A DNA stretch of 64,000 bases from Actinacidiphila bryophytorum (GCF_016916835.1 NZ_JAFFIX010000001.1:1-64000); one strand, 5' to 3'. Numbered from the stretch's first letter, positions 53,954-64,000 are shown. The notes: generated by a model not told the origin, from the sequence alone. Numbers and translations are program-made.

Positions 53954-54247
53954 TCAGCGCCGCAGCGAGCGCTCACCGACCCGGGTCGGGGTGCCGCCGG
54001 ACACGCGGGAGCGCGGGACGGGCACGGCGGCGGGGGGCAGCGGGGCCGGGCCGAGGGAGGCGCGGCGGCGGGCGGCTGTCGGGGCGCTCAGGCTCAGGGC
54101 GACCAGCAGCCCGAGCAGCAGCCCGCCGGCGGCCACGGCAGCGACCGCGGCGCCGGAGCGTACGTCGGCCAGCAGCAGCGTGGCGAGGGTGAACAGGACG
54201 ACGGTCAGGGAACCGTAGGCGAGTTGCGGGGTCGTCGGACGTGGCAT
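53954..54247 (-). CDS. Small two-helix membrane protein
   Basis: 97 aa from ATG 54247 with GAGGACGG eight bases upstream. Two predicted membrane helices (AYGSLTVVLFTLATLLLADV and GAAVAAVAAGGLLLGLLVALSLS) are followed by a basic, Pro/Arg-rich cytoplasmic tail ending GERSLRR. No family recognised. Convergent with the RDD gene. Confidence 0.65.
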   Translation of the reverse strand: MPRPTTPQLAYGSLTVVLFTLATLLLADVRSGAAVAAVAAGGLLLGLLVALSLSAPTAARRRASLGPAPLPPAAVPVPRSRVSGGTPTRVGERSLRR

Positions 54248-54558
54248 CGGGGGAACCGTCCTCGGGTACGTCGAAGCGGGGGCACGCTGACGGGTGGTTC
54301 GTGTTCGGCATGCCCGGGCCGAACGCCTGGTAAGCGTGACCTAACCCACGGTGCGGTGCACGAGGGGGCGCACGGGGTCGCACGCGCGTCCGGTTGCCGC
54401 TGTGCGGCCGTACCGCCGTGGCACGTCAGGGCACTGACGTCCGGTCAGCGGAGCCGGGAAACCGGTAAACGTACTGTCCTGCCATGCTCAAGTCAAGGTC
54501 TGTTTTTTCCTGCGTCACTCCGATGCAATGGCCTTTCCCAAGGGGAGGTCAAATAATC
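54248..54558 (+). promoter_or_regulatory. Regulatory region upstream of the M6 metalloprotease
   Basis: About 310 bp with two dyads: GTTCGGC-n8-GCCGAAC (54303-54324) and ACGTCA-n6-TGACGT (54423-54440). A -10-like TACTGT lies at 54472-54477. It holds no gene, unless the protease starts at ATG 54484, which lies seven bases after that -10. AGGGGAGG (54541-54548) serves the TTG start at 54559. Confidence 0.45.
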
Positions 54559-56976
54559 TTGAGATATCAGCGGAGGTTCACCAAACCCGCCGCCCTGGCC
54601 GTGGCAGTCGCCGTACTCGGCGTGCTTCCCACCGCCACCGCGGCGGGCGCGTTCGCGGCGGAGCCGGGCCACACGCCCGGCACCGTACCCGCGGCCACCT
54701 CGCACGACCCGGCCGAGAGCCAGGCGCACGACCTGCCGGGCCCGTTCACCAAGCAGCAGGACGCCGAGCGTTCCGCCGCGCTGCAGCAGGTCGTCGCGGG
54801 CCAGGCGCAGGTCCAGCAGATCGGCGCCTCGAAGGTCGTCCAACTCGGCTCGGGCAAGGGCAAGAAGAGCAAGTACGTCGAGCTGGGCCGGGAGAAGACC
54901 GACAAGATCTTCACCATCCTCGCCGAGTTCGGCGACCAGGTGGACAGCACCACCACCTACGACCCGGACGGCCCCGACGGCCCCGAGGCCCCGGTGACCA
55001 AGTACGGCGGCACCGCGGGACCGGCGCACAACACGATCGCCCAGCCCGACCCGGCCGCCGACAACAGCACCGCCTGGCAGGCCGACTACAACCAGCAGCA
55101 CTTCCAGGACCTGTACTTCTCGCACAAGGCGGGCCAGGACTCGCTGGCCACCTACTACGAGAAGCAGTCCTCGGGCCGCTACTCGGTCGACGGCGAGGTC
55201 TCCGCCTGGGTCAAGGTGCCCTGGAACGAGGCCCGTTACGGCTCCAACTACTGCGGCAGCACCATCTGCTCCAGCGCCTGGGACCTGATCCGCGACGCCA
55301 CCACGGCCTACGTCGCCGACCAGAAGGCGCAGGGCCGCACCGACGCGCAGATCAAGGCGGACCTGGCGCAGTACGACCAGTGGGACCGCTACGACTTCGA
55401 CGGCGACGGCAACTTCAACGAGCCCGACGGCTACATCGACCACTTCCAGATCGTGCACGCCGGCGAGGACGAGTCGGCCGGCGGCGGCGTCCAGGCCACC
55501 GACGCGCTGTGGGCGCACCGCTGGTACGCGTACGGCACCGACGCGGGCCGCACGGGTCCGGCCGACAACAAGGCCGGCGGCACCCAGATCGGCGACACCG
55601 GCATCTGGGTCGGCGACTACACCCTGCAGCCGGAGAACGGCGGCCTGGGCGTCTTCGCGCACGAGTACGGCCACGACCTCGGCCTGCCCGACGAGTACGA
55701 CACCACGTACATCGGCGAGAACAGCACCGCCTTCTGGACGCTGATGTCGTCCGGCTCGTGGATGGGCACCGGCAAGAACGCCATCGGCGACCGCCCCGAC
55801 GACATGAACGCCTGGGACAAGCTGCAGCTGGGCTGGCTCAACTACGGCACCGCCAAGGCGGCGACGCGCTCGACCACCAAGCTGGGCGTGGCCGAGTACA
55901 ACACCAAGGACAAGCAGGCGCTGATCGTCTCGCTGCCGGACAAGACCGTCACCACCACCGTCACCGCGCCCGCCGAGGGCAGCAAGCAGTGGTGGTCGGG
56001 CAGCGGCGACAACCTGTCCAACACCCTGACCCGCTCGGTCGACCTGACCGGCAAGTCCTCGGCGTCGCTCACCCTCAAGGGCTGGTGGGACATCGAGGAG
56101 AACTACGACTACCTCTACACCGAGGTGTCCGCCGACGGCGGCGCCAGCTGGACCGCGCTGGACGGCACCGCGAACGGCAAGTCGCTGCCCAGGGACGGCG
56201 GCGACGCCCCCGCGCTGACCGGCACCAGCGGCGCGTACGAGGACCTGTCCTTCCCGCTGGACGCCTACGCGGGCAAGCAGATCCAGCTGCGCTTCCGCTA
56301 CCTCACCGACGGCGGTGTGGCGCAGAAGGGCTTCACGGCCGACGCGATCACCGTGACCGCCGACGGCGCAGCCGTGGTCACCGACGGCGCGGAGACCGAC
56401 GACAACGGGTGGACCGCCAAGGGTTTCACCCGCATCGGCGCGTCCTTCACCAACGACTACCCCGAGTTCTACATCGCGGAGAACCGGCAGTACGTCAGCT
56501 ACGACCAGACGCTGAAGACCGGCCCGTACAACTTCGGCTGGCTGAACAGCAAGCCCAAGCAGGTCGAGCACTTCTCCTACCAGAACGGACTGCTCGTGTG
56601 GCTCTGGGACACCTCGCAGGCCGACAACAACGTCGGTGTGCACCCGGGCTCCGGTGAGATCCTGCCGGTCGACGCCCACGCCACGCCGGAGAAGTGGTCG
56701 GACGGCTCGGTGATGCGCAACCGCATCCAGGCCTACGACTCGCCCTTCAGCTGGTACCCGACGCAGGGCTTCACCCTGCACAACAACGGTGCCGCCGCCA
56801 AGCTGGCCCCGAAACTCGGCTCGCCGGTCTTCGACGACCACTACGGCACCTACTGGTACGACAGCAACCCGTACGGCAGCGTGCAGGTGCCCGACACCAA
56901 CACCAGGATCACCATCCTGGCCGAGCCGATCGACGGCAGCACGATGACCGTCCAGGTCGGCCCGTCGCACCGCTGA
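54559..56976 (+). CDS. Secreted M6-family (immune inhibitor A-like) metalloprotease
   Basis: 805 aa from TTG 54559, chosen because AGGGGAGG lies at the right distance and a clean signal peptide (RRFTKPAALAVAVAVLGVLPTATAAGAFA) begins there. ATG 54484 in the same frame could be a leaderless alternative. A propeptide region, the zinc motif H368EYGH in FAHEYGHDLGLPDEYDT, and C-terminal MAM/VEG-like and carbohydrate-binding-like repeats follow, as in bacterial M6 proteases. Acts outside the cell on proteins. Confidence 0.92.
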   Translation: MRYQRRFTKPAALAVAVAVLGVLPTATAAGAFAAEPGHTPGTVPAATSHDPAESQAHDLPGPFTKQQDAERSAALQQVVAGQAQVQQIGASKVVQLGSGKGKKSKYVELGREKTDKIFTILAEFGDQVDSTTTYDPDGPDGPEAPVTKYGGTAGPAHNTIAQPDPAADNSTAWQADYNQQHFQDLYFSHKAGQDSLATYYEKQSSGRYSVDGEVSAWVKVPWNEARYGSNYCGSTICSSAWDLIRDATTAYVADQKAQGRTDAQIKADLAQYDQWDRYDFDGDGNFNEPDGYIDHFQIVHAGEDESAGGGVQATDALWAHRWYAYGTDAGRTGPADNKAGGTQIGDTGIWVGDYTLQPENGGLGVFAHEYGHDLGLPDEYDTTYIGENSTAFWTLMSSGSWMGTGKNAIGDRPDDMNAWDKLQLGWLNYGTAKAATRSTTKLGVAEYNTKDKQALIVSLPDKTVTTTVTAPAEGSKQWWSGSGDNLSNTLTRSVDLTGKSSASLTLKGWWDIEENYDYLYTEVSADGGASWTALDGTANGKSLPRDGGDAPALTGTSGAYEDLSFPLDAYAGKQIQLRFRYLTDGGVAQKGFTADAITVTADGAAVVTDGAETDDNGWTAKGFTRIGASFTNDYPEFYIAENRQYVSYDQTLKTGPYNFGWLNSKPKQVEHFSYQNGLLVWLWDTSQADNNVGVHPGSGEILPVDAHATPEKWSDGSVMRNRIQAYDSPFSWYPTQGFTLHNNGAAAKLAPKLGSPVFDDHYGTYWYDSNPYGSVQVPDTNTRITILAEPIDGSTMTVQVGPSHR

Positions 56977-57061
56977 CGCAATCTGCTGTTCGACCTGCGG
57001 TAATGCTGCGTTCGGCCGTCGCCTGCTGGTGGGCGGCGGCCGGACCGCCGATGATGTGACC

Positions 57062-57364
57062 ATGGCGGTCGGAGGCTTCACCAAGCTGCCGAGCGGAACG
57101 GTCGTGGTGGCCCTCGCGCTGCCCCACCCTGCCGACCCGGCGCACACCGTACGGGTCGTGGTGCACGCCCTGAACCGGCAGCGCGCGCTGACCCGGCTGA
57201 GCAACCTCGGCTTCCGCGGCACCCGGCTGACCGGCAATGCCGAGCCGCCCACCCCGGACGAGATCACCGCGGTGCTGCACCACCCGGACGGCCTCATATG
57301 GCGCGACTACCACGCCAGGTCGTCCGACCCCTGGCACCCCATATCGACCCTGAACCGGGTCTAG
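57062..57364 (+). CDS. Small conserved hypothetical protein
   Basis: 100 aa from ATG 57062. Mixed alpha/beta sequence: GFTKLPSGTVVVALALPHPADPAHTVRVVVHALNRQRALTRLSNLGFRG in parts, then EITAVLHHPDGLIWRDY. No signal, membrane segment or family recognised. Convergent with pncA, 8 bases between stops. Confidence 0.65.
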   Translation: MAVGGFTKLPSGTVVVALALPHPADPAHTVRVVVHALNRQRALTRLSNLGFRGTRLTGNAEPPTPDEITAVLHHPDGLIWRDYHARSSDPWHPISTLNRV

Positions 57365-57372
57365 GCGCCCGC

Positions 57373-57948
57373 CTAGGCGCCCACGACCTCCACGCCCGCC
57401 GCGCTCATCTCCTCCAGCGCCCGCTGCGTGGTCTCCCGCGCCACCCCCGCGGTCAGCGGGACCAGCACACGGGTGGTGAAGCCCGCCTTGGCCGCGTCCA
57501 GGGCGGTGGCGCGCACGCAGTGGTCGGTGGCGATGCCCACCACGTCCAGCTCGCCGACGCCGCGCCCGCGCAGCCAGTCCGCCAGGCCCGCGCCGTTCTC
57601 GTCCTGGCCCTCGAAACCGCTGTAGGCCGCCGCGTACGCGCCCTTGTCGAAGACCGCGTCCACCGCGCCCGAGGCCACCGCGGGGGCGAAGTTCGGGTGG
57701 AAGCCGACGCCCTCGGTGCCCGCGACGCAGTGCACGGGCCAGGAGGTGACGAAGTCGGGGTCCGCCGAGAAGTGGTCACCGGGGTCGATGTGGTGGTCGC
57801 GGGTGGCCACCACGTGCCGGTAGCTGCCGGCCGACTCACCGATGAGGTCGGTGACCGCGGCGGCGACGTCCGCGCCTCCGGCCACCGCGAGGCTGCCTCC
57901 CTCGCAGAAGTCGTTCTGGACGTCGACGACGATCAGTGCGCGGTGCAT
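57373..57948 (-). CDS. pncA: Nicotinamidase (isochorismatase-like hydrolase)
   Basis: 191 aa from ATG 57948 (GGAAGGGC upstream). Catalytic triad visible: Asp in VVDVQNDFCEGG, Lys in VFDKGAYA, Cys in GIATDHCVRATALDAAKAGF. Metal-site residues lie in RDHHIDPGDHFS. Hydrolyses nicotinamide to nicotinate in NAD salvage; the product feeds PncB, encoded just upstream on the same strand beyond a long terminator-like palindrome. Confidence 0.93.
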   Translation of the reverse strand: MHRALIVVDVQNDFCEGGSLAVAGGADVAAAVTDLIGESAGSYRHVVATRDHHIDPGDHFSADPDFVTSWPVHCVAGTEGVGFHPNFAPAVASGAVDAVFDKGAYAAAYSGFEGQDENGAGLADWLRGRGVGELDVVGIATDHCVRATALDAAKAGFTTRVLVPLTAGVARETTQRALEEMSAAGVEVVGA

Positions 57949-58065
57949 GGTGCCCTTCCGGCGGATGTGTGGATACGGCCCGAGCGTAGGGATTCTCCCC
58001 CCGCCCGGGAAGCCCTGCACGCCCCCGCGTGCACCAGCGTCCCCTTCCGCGGGGGCTGCACGGCT

Positions 58066-58129
58066 CCCTTGCGCCGGACGGCGCCCCTCAGGGGCGCGCG
58101 CCCCTGAGGGGCGCCGTCCGGCGCAAGGG
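58066..58129 (-). terminator. 64-bp perfect palindrome between pncB and pncA
   Basis: Perfect 32-nt arms meeting at 58097/58098, starting 5 bases after the pncB stop. Each arm also contains the smaller hairpin GCCCCTCAGGGGC-type repeat. Probably the pncB terminator; it could also separate the two salvage genes into distinct transcripts. Confidence 0.75.
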
Positions 58130-58134
58130 GAACG

Positions 58135-59454
58135 TCACAGAATCTCCGTGGGGAGCACCGGCTCGCCGCGGGAGAGCTGGGTGGCCGACAGCGGCAGTCC
58201 CGCGCGGGCCTCGATGTGCCGCAGCCGGGCGGCCTCCAGCGGTTCGCGGCCGACGATCTCGCCGCCGCGCACCAGCGGCACCAGCAGCCTTCGGCCGGCC
58301 AGGTCGTCGGGGACCGGCCCGCTGCCGACGACCTCCGCAGAGGCGACCCCGTCCTCGTCGACCCGGCGGGCGGCCCACTTGCGCCCGCCGACACTGGTCT
58401 TGCCGCCCATCGACTTCTTCGCCACCGGTACGAGTGAGCCGTCGTCCGCCTCACGGGCGACCAGCTTGTAGACCATCGAGCAGGTGGGGTGCCCGCTGCC
58501 GGTGACCAGCGAGGTGCCGACGCCGTAGGAGTCGACGGGGGCCGCGGCGAGCGAGGCGATCGCGTACTCGTCCAGGTCGGAGGTCACCACGATCTTGGTG
58601 TTCTTCGCCCCCAGGTCGTCCAGCTGCTGGCGCACCCGGTGGGCCAGCAGCAGCAGGTCGCCCGAGTCGATGCGGACCGCGCCCAGTTCGGGTCCCGCGA
58701 TGTCGACGGCGGCCTTCACGGCGGTCGCCACGTCGTAGGTGTCGACCAGCAGCGTGGTGCCGCGGCCGAGCGAGTCGACCTGCGCGGTGAAGGCGTCCCG
58801 CTCGGTGTCGTGCAGCAGCGTGAAGGCGTGCGCGCTGGTGCCGACGGTGGGGATGCCGTAGCGGAAGCCCGCCGCGAGGTTGGAGGAGGTGCGGAAGCCG
58901 CCGACGTAGGCGGCCCGGGAGGCGGCGACCGCCGCCAGCTCGTGGGTGCGCCGGGCGCCCATCTCCACCAGCGGGCGCCCGCCGGCGGCGACGGCCATCC
59001 GGGAGGCGGCGGCGGCGATGGCCGAGTCGTGGTTGAGGATCGACAGGACCACCGTCTCCAGCACGACAGCCTCGGCGAAGCTGCCCTCGACCCGCAGGAT
59101 CGGGGAGCCGGGGAAGTACACCTCGCCCTCGGGGTATCCCCAGATGTCGCCGGTGAAGCGGTAGCCGGCCAGCCACTCCAGCGTCTGGTCGTCCACGACG
59201 TGCTCGCGGCGCAGGAAGTCCAGGACGGGCGCGTCGAAGCGGAAGTTCTCCACCGCGTCCAGCACACGGCCGGTGCCGGCGACGACGCCGTAGCGGCGGC
59301 CCTCGGGCAGCCGGCGGGTGAAGGCCTCGAAGACCGAGCGGCGCTGTGCCGCGCCGCTGCGCAGGGCCGCCTGCAGCATGGTCAGCTCGTAGCGGTCGGT
59401 GAAAAGCGCGGTGGAGGGCACGTCCACCGGCAGTCCCAGCTCTGCTGTGCTCAT
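58135..59454 (-). CDS. pncB: Nicotinate phosphoribosyltransferase
   Basis: 439 aa from ATG 59454. Type II PRT-like barrel: [60 protein letters not shown] and the phosphate-binding end [28 protein letters not shown]. It makes nicotinate mononucleotide from nicotinate and PRPP, downstream of PncA. A palindrome 20 bases upstream of its start (59474-59494) is the probable operator. Length normal. Confidence 0.94.
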   Translation of the reverse strand: MSTAELGLPVDVPSTALFTDRYELTMLQAALRSGAAQRRSVFEAFTRRLPEGRRYGVVAGTGRVLDAVENFRFDAPVLDFLRREHVVDDQTLEWLAGYRFTGDIWGYPEGEVYFPGSPILRVEGSFAEAVVLETVVLSILNHDSAIAAAASRMAVAAGGRPLVEMGARRTHELAAVAASRAAYVGGFRTSSNLAAGFRYGIPTVGTSAHAFTLLHDTERDAFTAQVDSLGRGTTLLVDTYDVATAVKAAVDIAGPELGAVRIDSGDLLLLAHRVRQQLDDLGAKNTKIVVTSDLDEYAIASLAAAPVDSYGVGTSLVTGSGHPTCSMVYKLVAREADDGSLVPVAKKSMGGKTSVGGRKWAARRVDEDGVASAEVVGSGPVPDDLAGRRLLVPLVRGGEIVGREPLEAARLRHIEARAGLPLSATQLSRGEPVLPTEIL

Positions 59455-59473
59455 GACCGGGATGCTACCCGCT

Positions 59474-59494
59474 ATCTCGTCAAACTGACGAGAT
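59474..59494. promoter_or_regulatory. Operator-like palindrome upstream of pncB
   Basis: Arms ATCTCGTCA and its exact complement separated by AAC (9-3-9), centred about 30 bases before the pncB start and 127 bases before clpS. Candidate binding site of an NAD-salvage regulator such as an NrtR-type protein; the cognate factor is not in this window. Confidence 0.6.
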
Positions 59495-59610
59495 GTGGTG
59501 GGTGTGCGCGCCCTCACACCGCGCCCCCGCACCGCGGCCCGCCCGTCGGTACTCCTGCGGCACCCCCCGTGTGCACGCCCATTTGTGCGAGACCCCACAA
59601 CAGCGGCAGC

Positions 59611-59931
59611 ATGGAACCTGTGAGTGTCGCCCCAGTGGAGCCTGTCGAGACCGAACGCACCGAGTCGAGCGAAGCGCCCTCCGCGGTACCCGAACCGGAC
59701 GTTCCGTGGGTGACGATCGTGCACAACGACCCGGTCAACCTGATGAGCTACGTGACGTACGTCTTTCAGACGTACTTCGGCTATTCGAAGGGCAAGGCCA
59801 CCAAACTGATGGAGGACGTCCACTACAAGGGCAGGGCCGTGGTCTCCAGCGGCACCCGCGAGGAGATGGAACGCGACGTGCAGGCCATGCACGGCTACGG
59901 CCTGTGGGCGACCCTGTCGCAGGACCGCTGA
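59611..59931 (+). CDS. clpS: ATP-dependent Clp protease adaptor ClpS
   Basis: 106 aa from ATG 59611 (GTG 59620 possible). The ClpS core is intact: [42 protein letters not shown] and [22 protein letters not shown]. It delivers N-degron substrates to ClpAP/ClpCP. The stop shares one base with the next ATG (TGATG), so ClpS and the DUF2017 protein are translationally coupled, the standard actinobacterial pair. Confidence 0.94.
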   Translation: MEPVSVAPVEPVETERTESSEAPSAVPEPDVPWVTIVHNDPVNLMSYVTYVFQTYFGYSKGKATKLMEDVHYKGRAVVSSGTREEMERDVQAMHGYGLWATLSQDR

Positions 59932-60494
59932 TGGGCCGCAGGCGGAGCCGCCCCGGCTCCTTCGAGGCGGTCAAGGGCGGCGGCGCCAGCATCGAGCTGG
60001 ACGCGGGCGAGATCTCCATCCTGCGCTCCCTGGTCGTGCAGCTGCTCGAACTGGTCGGCCCGGGGCCGGGCGCCGCCGACGCGGACGCCGACCCGCTGGC
60101 CGAGCTGTTCGCGGAAGGCCCCAGCAAGCCGCCGGAGGACCCGGCGCTGGCCCGGCTGTTCCCCGACGCGTACGAGGAGCAGGCCGACGCCTCGGAATTC
60201 CGCCGCTTCACCGAGAACGACCTGCGGGCGCGCAAGCGCGACGACGCCCTGGCCGTGGTGCGCTGCCTGGACCGCGGCGGCCCGGTGCTCGACCTGACGC
60301 CCGAGGAGTCGCGGCAGTGGCTGGGCACCCTCAACGACCTGCGGCTGACCATCGGCGCCTACCTCGACATCACCGAGGAGGACGACCACGGCCTCTACCA
60401 CCTGCCCGACGACGACGAGCGCAAGCCGATGGTCGTCGCCTACCTGTGGCTCGGCGCGCTCCAGGAGTCGCTGGTCGAGACGCTGATGCCCTGA
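59931..60494 (+). CDS. DUF2017 domain-containing protein
   Basis: 187 aa, start overlapping the clpS stop. An acidic helical protein (LDAGEISILRSLVVQLLELVG, FRRFTENDLRARKRDDALAVVRCLD, YLDITEEDDHGLYHLPDDDERKPMVVAYLWLGALQESLVETL) of unknown role, always near clpS in actinobacteria. Its last codons (L-M-P-stop) lie inside an 8-bp tandem array. Confidence 0.9.
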   Translation: MGRRRSRPGSFEAVKGGGASIELDAGEISILRSLVVQLLELVGPGPGAADADADPLAELFAEGPSKPPEDPALARLFPDAYEEQADASEFRRFTENDLRARKRDDALAVVRCLDRGGPVLDLTPEESRQWLGTLNDLRLTIGAYLDITEEDDHGLYHLPDDDERKPMVVAYLWLGALQESLVETLMP

Positions 60495-60541
60495 TGCCCT
60501 GATGCCCTGATGCCCTGATGCCCTGATGCCCTGACGCCCTG
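60485..60541 (+). repeat. 8-bp tandem repeat (ATGCCCTG) at the DUF2017 stop codon
   Basis: Six copies of ATGCCCTG (60485-60532) plus one variant (ACGCCCTG). The stop TGA of the DUF2017 gene sits in the first units. Because the period is 8, each unit lies in a different frame, yet every unit with the next base reads ATG-CCC-TGA. Confidence 0.9.
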
Positions 60542-60612
60542 CGGTCCTGCGCCGCCCCTCGGGTGGCGCAGCCGGGATTTCGGGGCCGCGCCCGCGTGGT
60601 ACGAATCCGGGC

Positions 60613-62112
60613 ATGACGGACGTGAAGGGCGCGACGCCCGAAACCGGCCCGGAAAGCGGTCAGGCAGCCGGCTCCGACGCGGACTACCAGCGGGGCCTGG
60701 GCAGCCGGCAGATCCAGATGATCGCCATCGGCGGCGCCATCGGCACCGGCCTCTTCCTCGGCGCGGGCCGCGCCATCCACCAGGCGGGCCCCAGCCTGAT
60801 CCTGATGTACGCGGTCGCCGGCGTCGCCGTCTTCGCGATCATGCGCGCGCTGGGCGAACTGCTCACCTACCGCCCGGTGTCGGGCTCCTTCGCCGACTAC
60901 GCCCGCGAGTTCCTCGGCCCCTTCGCCGGCTACGTCACCGGCTGGACGTACTGGCTGATGTGGGTCGTCACCGGCATGGCGGAGGTGACCGCCGCGGCCA
61001 CCTACCTGGCGTACTGGTGGCCGCAGGTGCCGCAGTGGAGCGCCGCGGCCGGCTTCCTGCTGGTGCTGTTCGCCGCCAACCTGATCTCGGTCAAGCTCTT
61101 CGGCGAGGTCGAGTTCTGGCTGTCGATGATCAAGGTCACCGCGATCCTGGGGATGATCCTCATCGGCGTCGGGGTGCTGACGCTGGGGCTGTCCGCGGCA
61201 GGTGACACCGCGTCGGCCGGCCACCTGTGGCGCGACGGCGGCTTCTTCCCCAACGGCGTCGGCCGCTCGCTGCTGACCCTGCAGATCGTGATGTTCGCCT
61301 ATGTCGCCGTCGAACTCGTCGGCGTGACCGCGGGGGAGGCGCAGAACCCCCGCGAGACGCTGCCGCGCGCCATCAACACCCTGCCCTGGCGCATCGCGCT
61401 GTTCTACGTCGGCGCGCTGACGGTGATCCTGTGCGTGGTGTCCTGGACCGAATTCCGGCCGGGCGTCAGCCCGTTCGTGGCCGCCTTCGCCAAGATCGGC
61501 ATCCCCTTCGGCGCCGGCATCGTCAACTTCGTGGTGCTCTCCGCCGCCCTGTCCTCGTGCAACTCCGGGATGTACTCCACCGGCCGGATGCTCCGCGACC
61601 TCGCCGTCAACGGCCAGGGGCCGCGCGTCTTCGGCCGGCTCACCGGGCGCCGCACCCCCGCCGCCGGCATCCTCGCCTCCGTCGCCGTCATGGGCATCGG
61701 GGTGTGGCTCAACTACGTCGACCCCGAAGGGGCCTTCACCTACATCACGGCCTTCGCCACCGTCGCGGGCGTGTGGACCTGGGGCGTCATCCTCGGCTCG
61801 CACATCCGCTACCGGGCCGCCGTCCGCGCCGGACGTGCCGCCCCCGCCTGGTTCACCGCGCCCGGCGGCGCCGCGGCCAGCTGGGCCGCCCTGGCTTTCC
61901 TGGCCGCGGTGCTGGTCCTGATCGGCGCCGACAGCCAGGCGCGGATCTCGCTCTACGGGGTACCGGTGTGGTTCGCCGTGCTGGCCGCCGGCTACCGGGT
62001 GCTCAAGCGGCGCGATCCGGCCGCCTTCGCCCGCCGCGCCCACCTGCCGCCCGAGCCGGCCGGCCCCGTCCCCGGCGGGCCGCAGGCAGCACCCGACGCC
62101 GCCGCGCTGTGA
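60613..62112 (+). CDS. APC-family amino acid permease
   Basis: 499 aa from ATG 60613. Twelve helices; the opening LGSRQIQMIAIGGAIGTGLFLGAGRAIHQAGP is the AAT/GABA-permease motif, with SGSFADYAREFLGPFAGYVTGWTYWLMW and LVGVTAGEAQNPRETLPRAINT following. Imports an amino acid with protons; substrate (Pro, GABA, Asn or aromatic) not resolvable. Single gene after the 8-bp array. Confidence 0.92.
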   Translation: MTDVKGATPETGPESGQAAGSDADYQRGLGSRQIQMIAIGGAIGTGLFLGAGRAIHQAGPSLILMYAVAGVAVFAIMRALGELLTYRPVSGSFADYAREFLGPFAGYVTGWTYWLMWVVTGMAEVTAAATYLAYWWPQVPQWSAAAGFLLVLFAANLISVKLFGEVEFWLSMIKVTAILGMILIGVGVLTLGLSAAGDTASAGHLWRDGGFFPNGVGRSLLTLQIVMFAYVAVELVGVTAGEAQNPRETLPRAINTLPWRIALFYVGALTVILCVVSWTEFRPGVSPFVAAFAKIGIPFGAGIVNFVVLSAALSSCNSGMYSTGRMLRDLAVNGQGPRVFGRLTGRRTPAAGILASVAVMGIGVWLNYVDPEGAFTYITAFATVAGVWTWGVILGSHIRYRAAVRAGRAAPAWFTAPGGAAASWAALAFLAAVLVLIGADSQARISLYGVPVWFAVLAAGYRVLKRRDPAAFARRAHLPPEPAGPVPGGPQAAPDAAAL

Positions 62113-62140
62113 GGGGAAGGGCCCCTGTTACTTTTCCCGC

Positions 62141-62560
62141 ATGCTGACCATCACCCAGGAGCTGCACGACGCGATCGTCGCCCACGCCCGCGCCGACCAC
62201 CCCGACGAGGCCTGCGGGATCGTGGCAGGGCCGGAGGGCAGCGACCGCCCGGAGCGGTTCGTGCCGATGCAGAACGCGGCCCGCTCACCCACCTTCTACG
62301 AGTTCGACTCCACCGACCTGCTCAGGCTCTACCGGGAGCTGGACGACCGGGACGAGGAGCCGGTGGTCGTCTACCACTCGCACACCGCGACCGAGGCCTA
62401 CCCCTCGCGCACCGACATCAGCTACGCCAACGAGCCCGGCGCCCACTACGTCCTGGTCTCCACCGCGGAGGATCTCCCCGAGCCGCAGTTCCGCTCGTTC
62501 CGCATCGTGGACGGGACCGTCACGGAGGAACCGGTCAAAGTAGTGGCTTCGTACGCATGA
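62141..62560 (+). CDS. mec: Mec+-like JAMM metallopeptidase (CysO-cysteine peptidase)
   Basis: 139 aa from ATG 62141. JAB/MPN+ zinc centre complete: E23 (DEACGIV), H79-x-H81 (YHSHTATE), S89 and D92 (PSRTD). In Mycobacterium tuberculosis Mec+ releases cysteine from the CysO-cysteine adduct made by CysM. Here cysO and cysM follow downstream, confirming the pathway. It could also trim the extra Met-Ala after the CysO GG (see cysO). Confidence 0.92.
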   Translation: MLTITQELHDAIVAHARADHPDEACGIVAGPEGSDRPERFVPMQNAARSPTFYEFDSTDLLRLYRELDDRDEEPVVVYHSHTATEAYPSRTDISYANEPGAHYVLVSTAEDLPEPQFRSFRIVDGTVTEEPVKVVASYA

Positions 62561-62619
62561 CGTCCCGGATGCCGAGACGGGCGCCTCGGCCCGGTTCGGG
62601 GAATCGATACGATGAGCCC

Positions 62620-64000
<1,381 letters not shown>

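Noticed and set aside
54493..57297. 934-codon minus-strand frame opposite the M6 protease
   Set aside because: Val/Leu/Gly/Arg-biased shadow frame; the sense strand has the HEYGHD zinc motif.

Overview
The window is high-GC actinobacterial chromosome, almost certainly from a member of the Streptomycetaceae. The evidence is a strong G/C third-position bias, leaderless or GTG/TTG starts, an SsgA-like sporulation protein (best match ssgG), FtsE/FtsX beside an S41 protease and SmpB plus tmRNA, the nitrate pair narK-nnaR, and the CysO/Mec/CysM sulfur pathway. From memory the core gene order follows the Streptomyces coelicolor SCO29xx region, so most of the window is conserved core with one accessory insertion near the left end.

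Left part (1-13.9 kb). The window opens inside a repeat-rich sortase substrate ending in LAETG. Next come two divergent secreted giants: a leftward DNRLRE-like/SGNH-like wall protein whose catalytic serine position is glycine, and a rightward RHS-repeat polymorphic toxin. The toxin carries a HINT autoprocessing domain and a C-terminal deaminase-like tip (HAE plus C-x3-C). A candidate immunity gene abuts its stop codon. About 1.1 kb of poorly coding DNA with two small ORFs follows.

Middle part (13.9-45 kb). This holds ftsE-ftsX-S41 protease-smpB-ssrA (cell division, proteolysis, ribosome rescue), narK-nnaR (nitrate), a CGNR regulator, a HelD/HelR-type helicase, NAD-malic enzyme, HU, murA, YqgE, a DUF3039 protein, a TPR membrane protein, a GH20 hexosaminidase and a three-gene xanthine-dehydrogenase-like operon whose large subunit lacks the canonical active-site Glu. 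After these come a PEP-mutase-like enzyme, tRNA-Cys, an MFS transporter, a DEAD/DEAH helicase, an IclR regulator and a Lon-domain (S16) protein.

Right part (45-64 kb). An ArsR-type regulator and MFS exporter form an operon preceded by a 54-bp inverted repeat. An Lrp/AsnC regulator is divergent from hppD with a dyad between them. Then follow a glycolate-oxidase-like flavoprotein, ssgG, two RDD membrane proteins, an M6 metalloprotease, pncA and pncB (NAD salvage, with a palindromic operator before pncB), clpS-DUF2017, an amino-acid permease, and the sulfur cluster mec / leader peptide / cysO / cysM. cysM runs off the window end.

Seven intergenic stretches of 350-600 bp hold no genes. They contain a mosaic of shared repeat modules (core around GGGGCGCGGGGAACTGCGCG). 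Gene functions come from recognised protein families and motifs read by eye; no database search was run.
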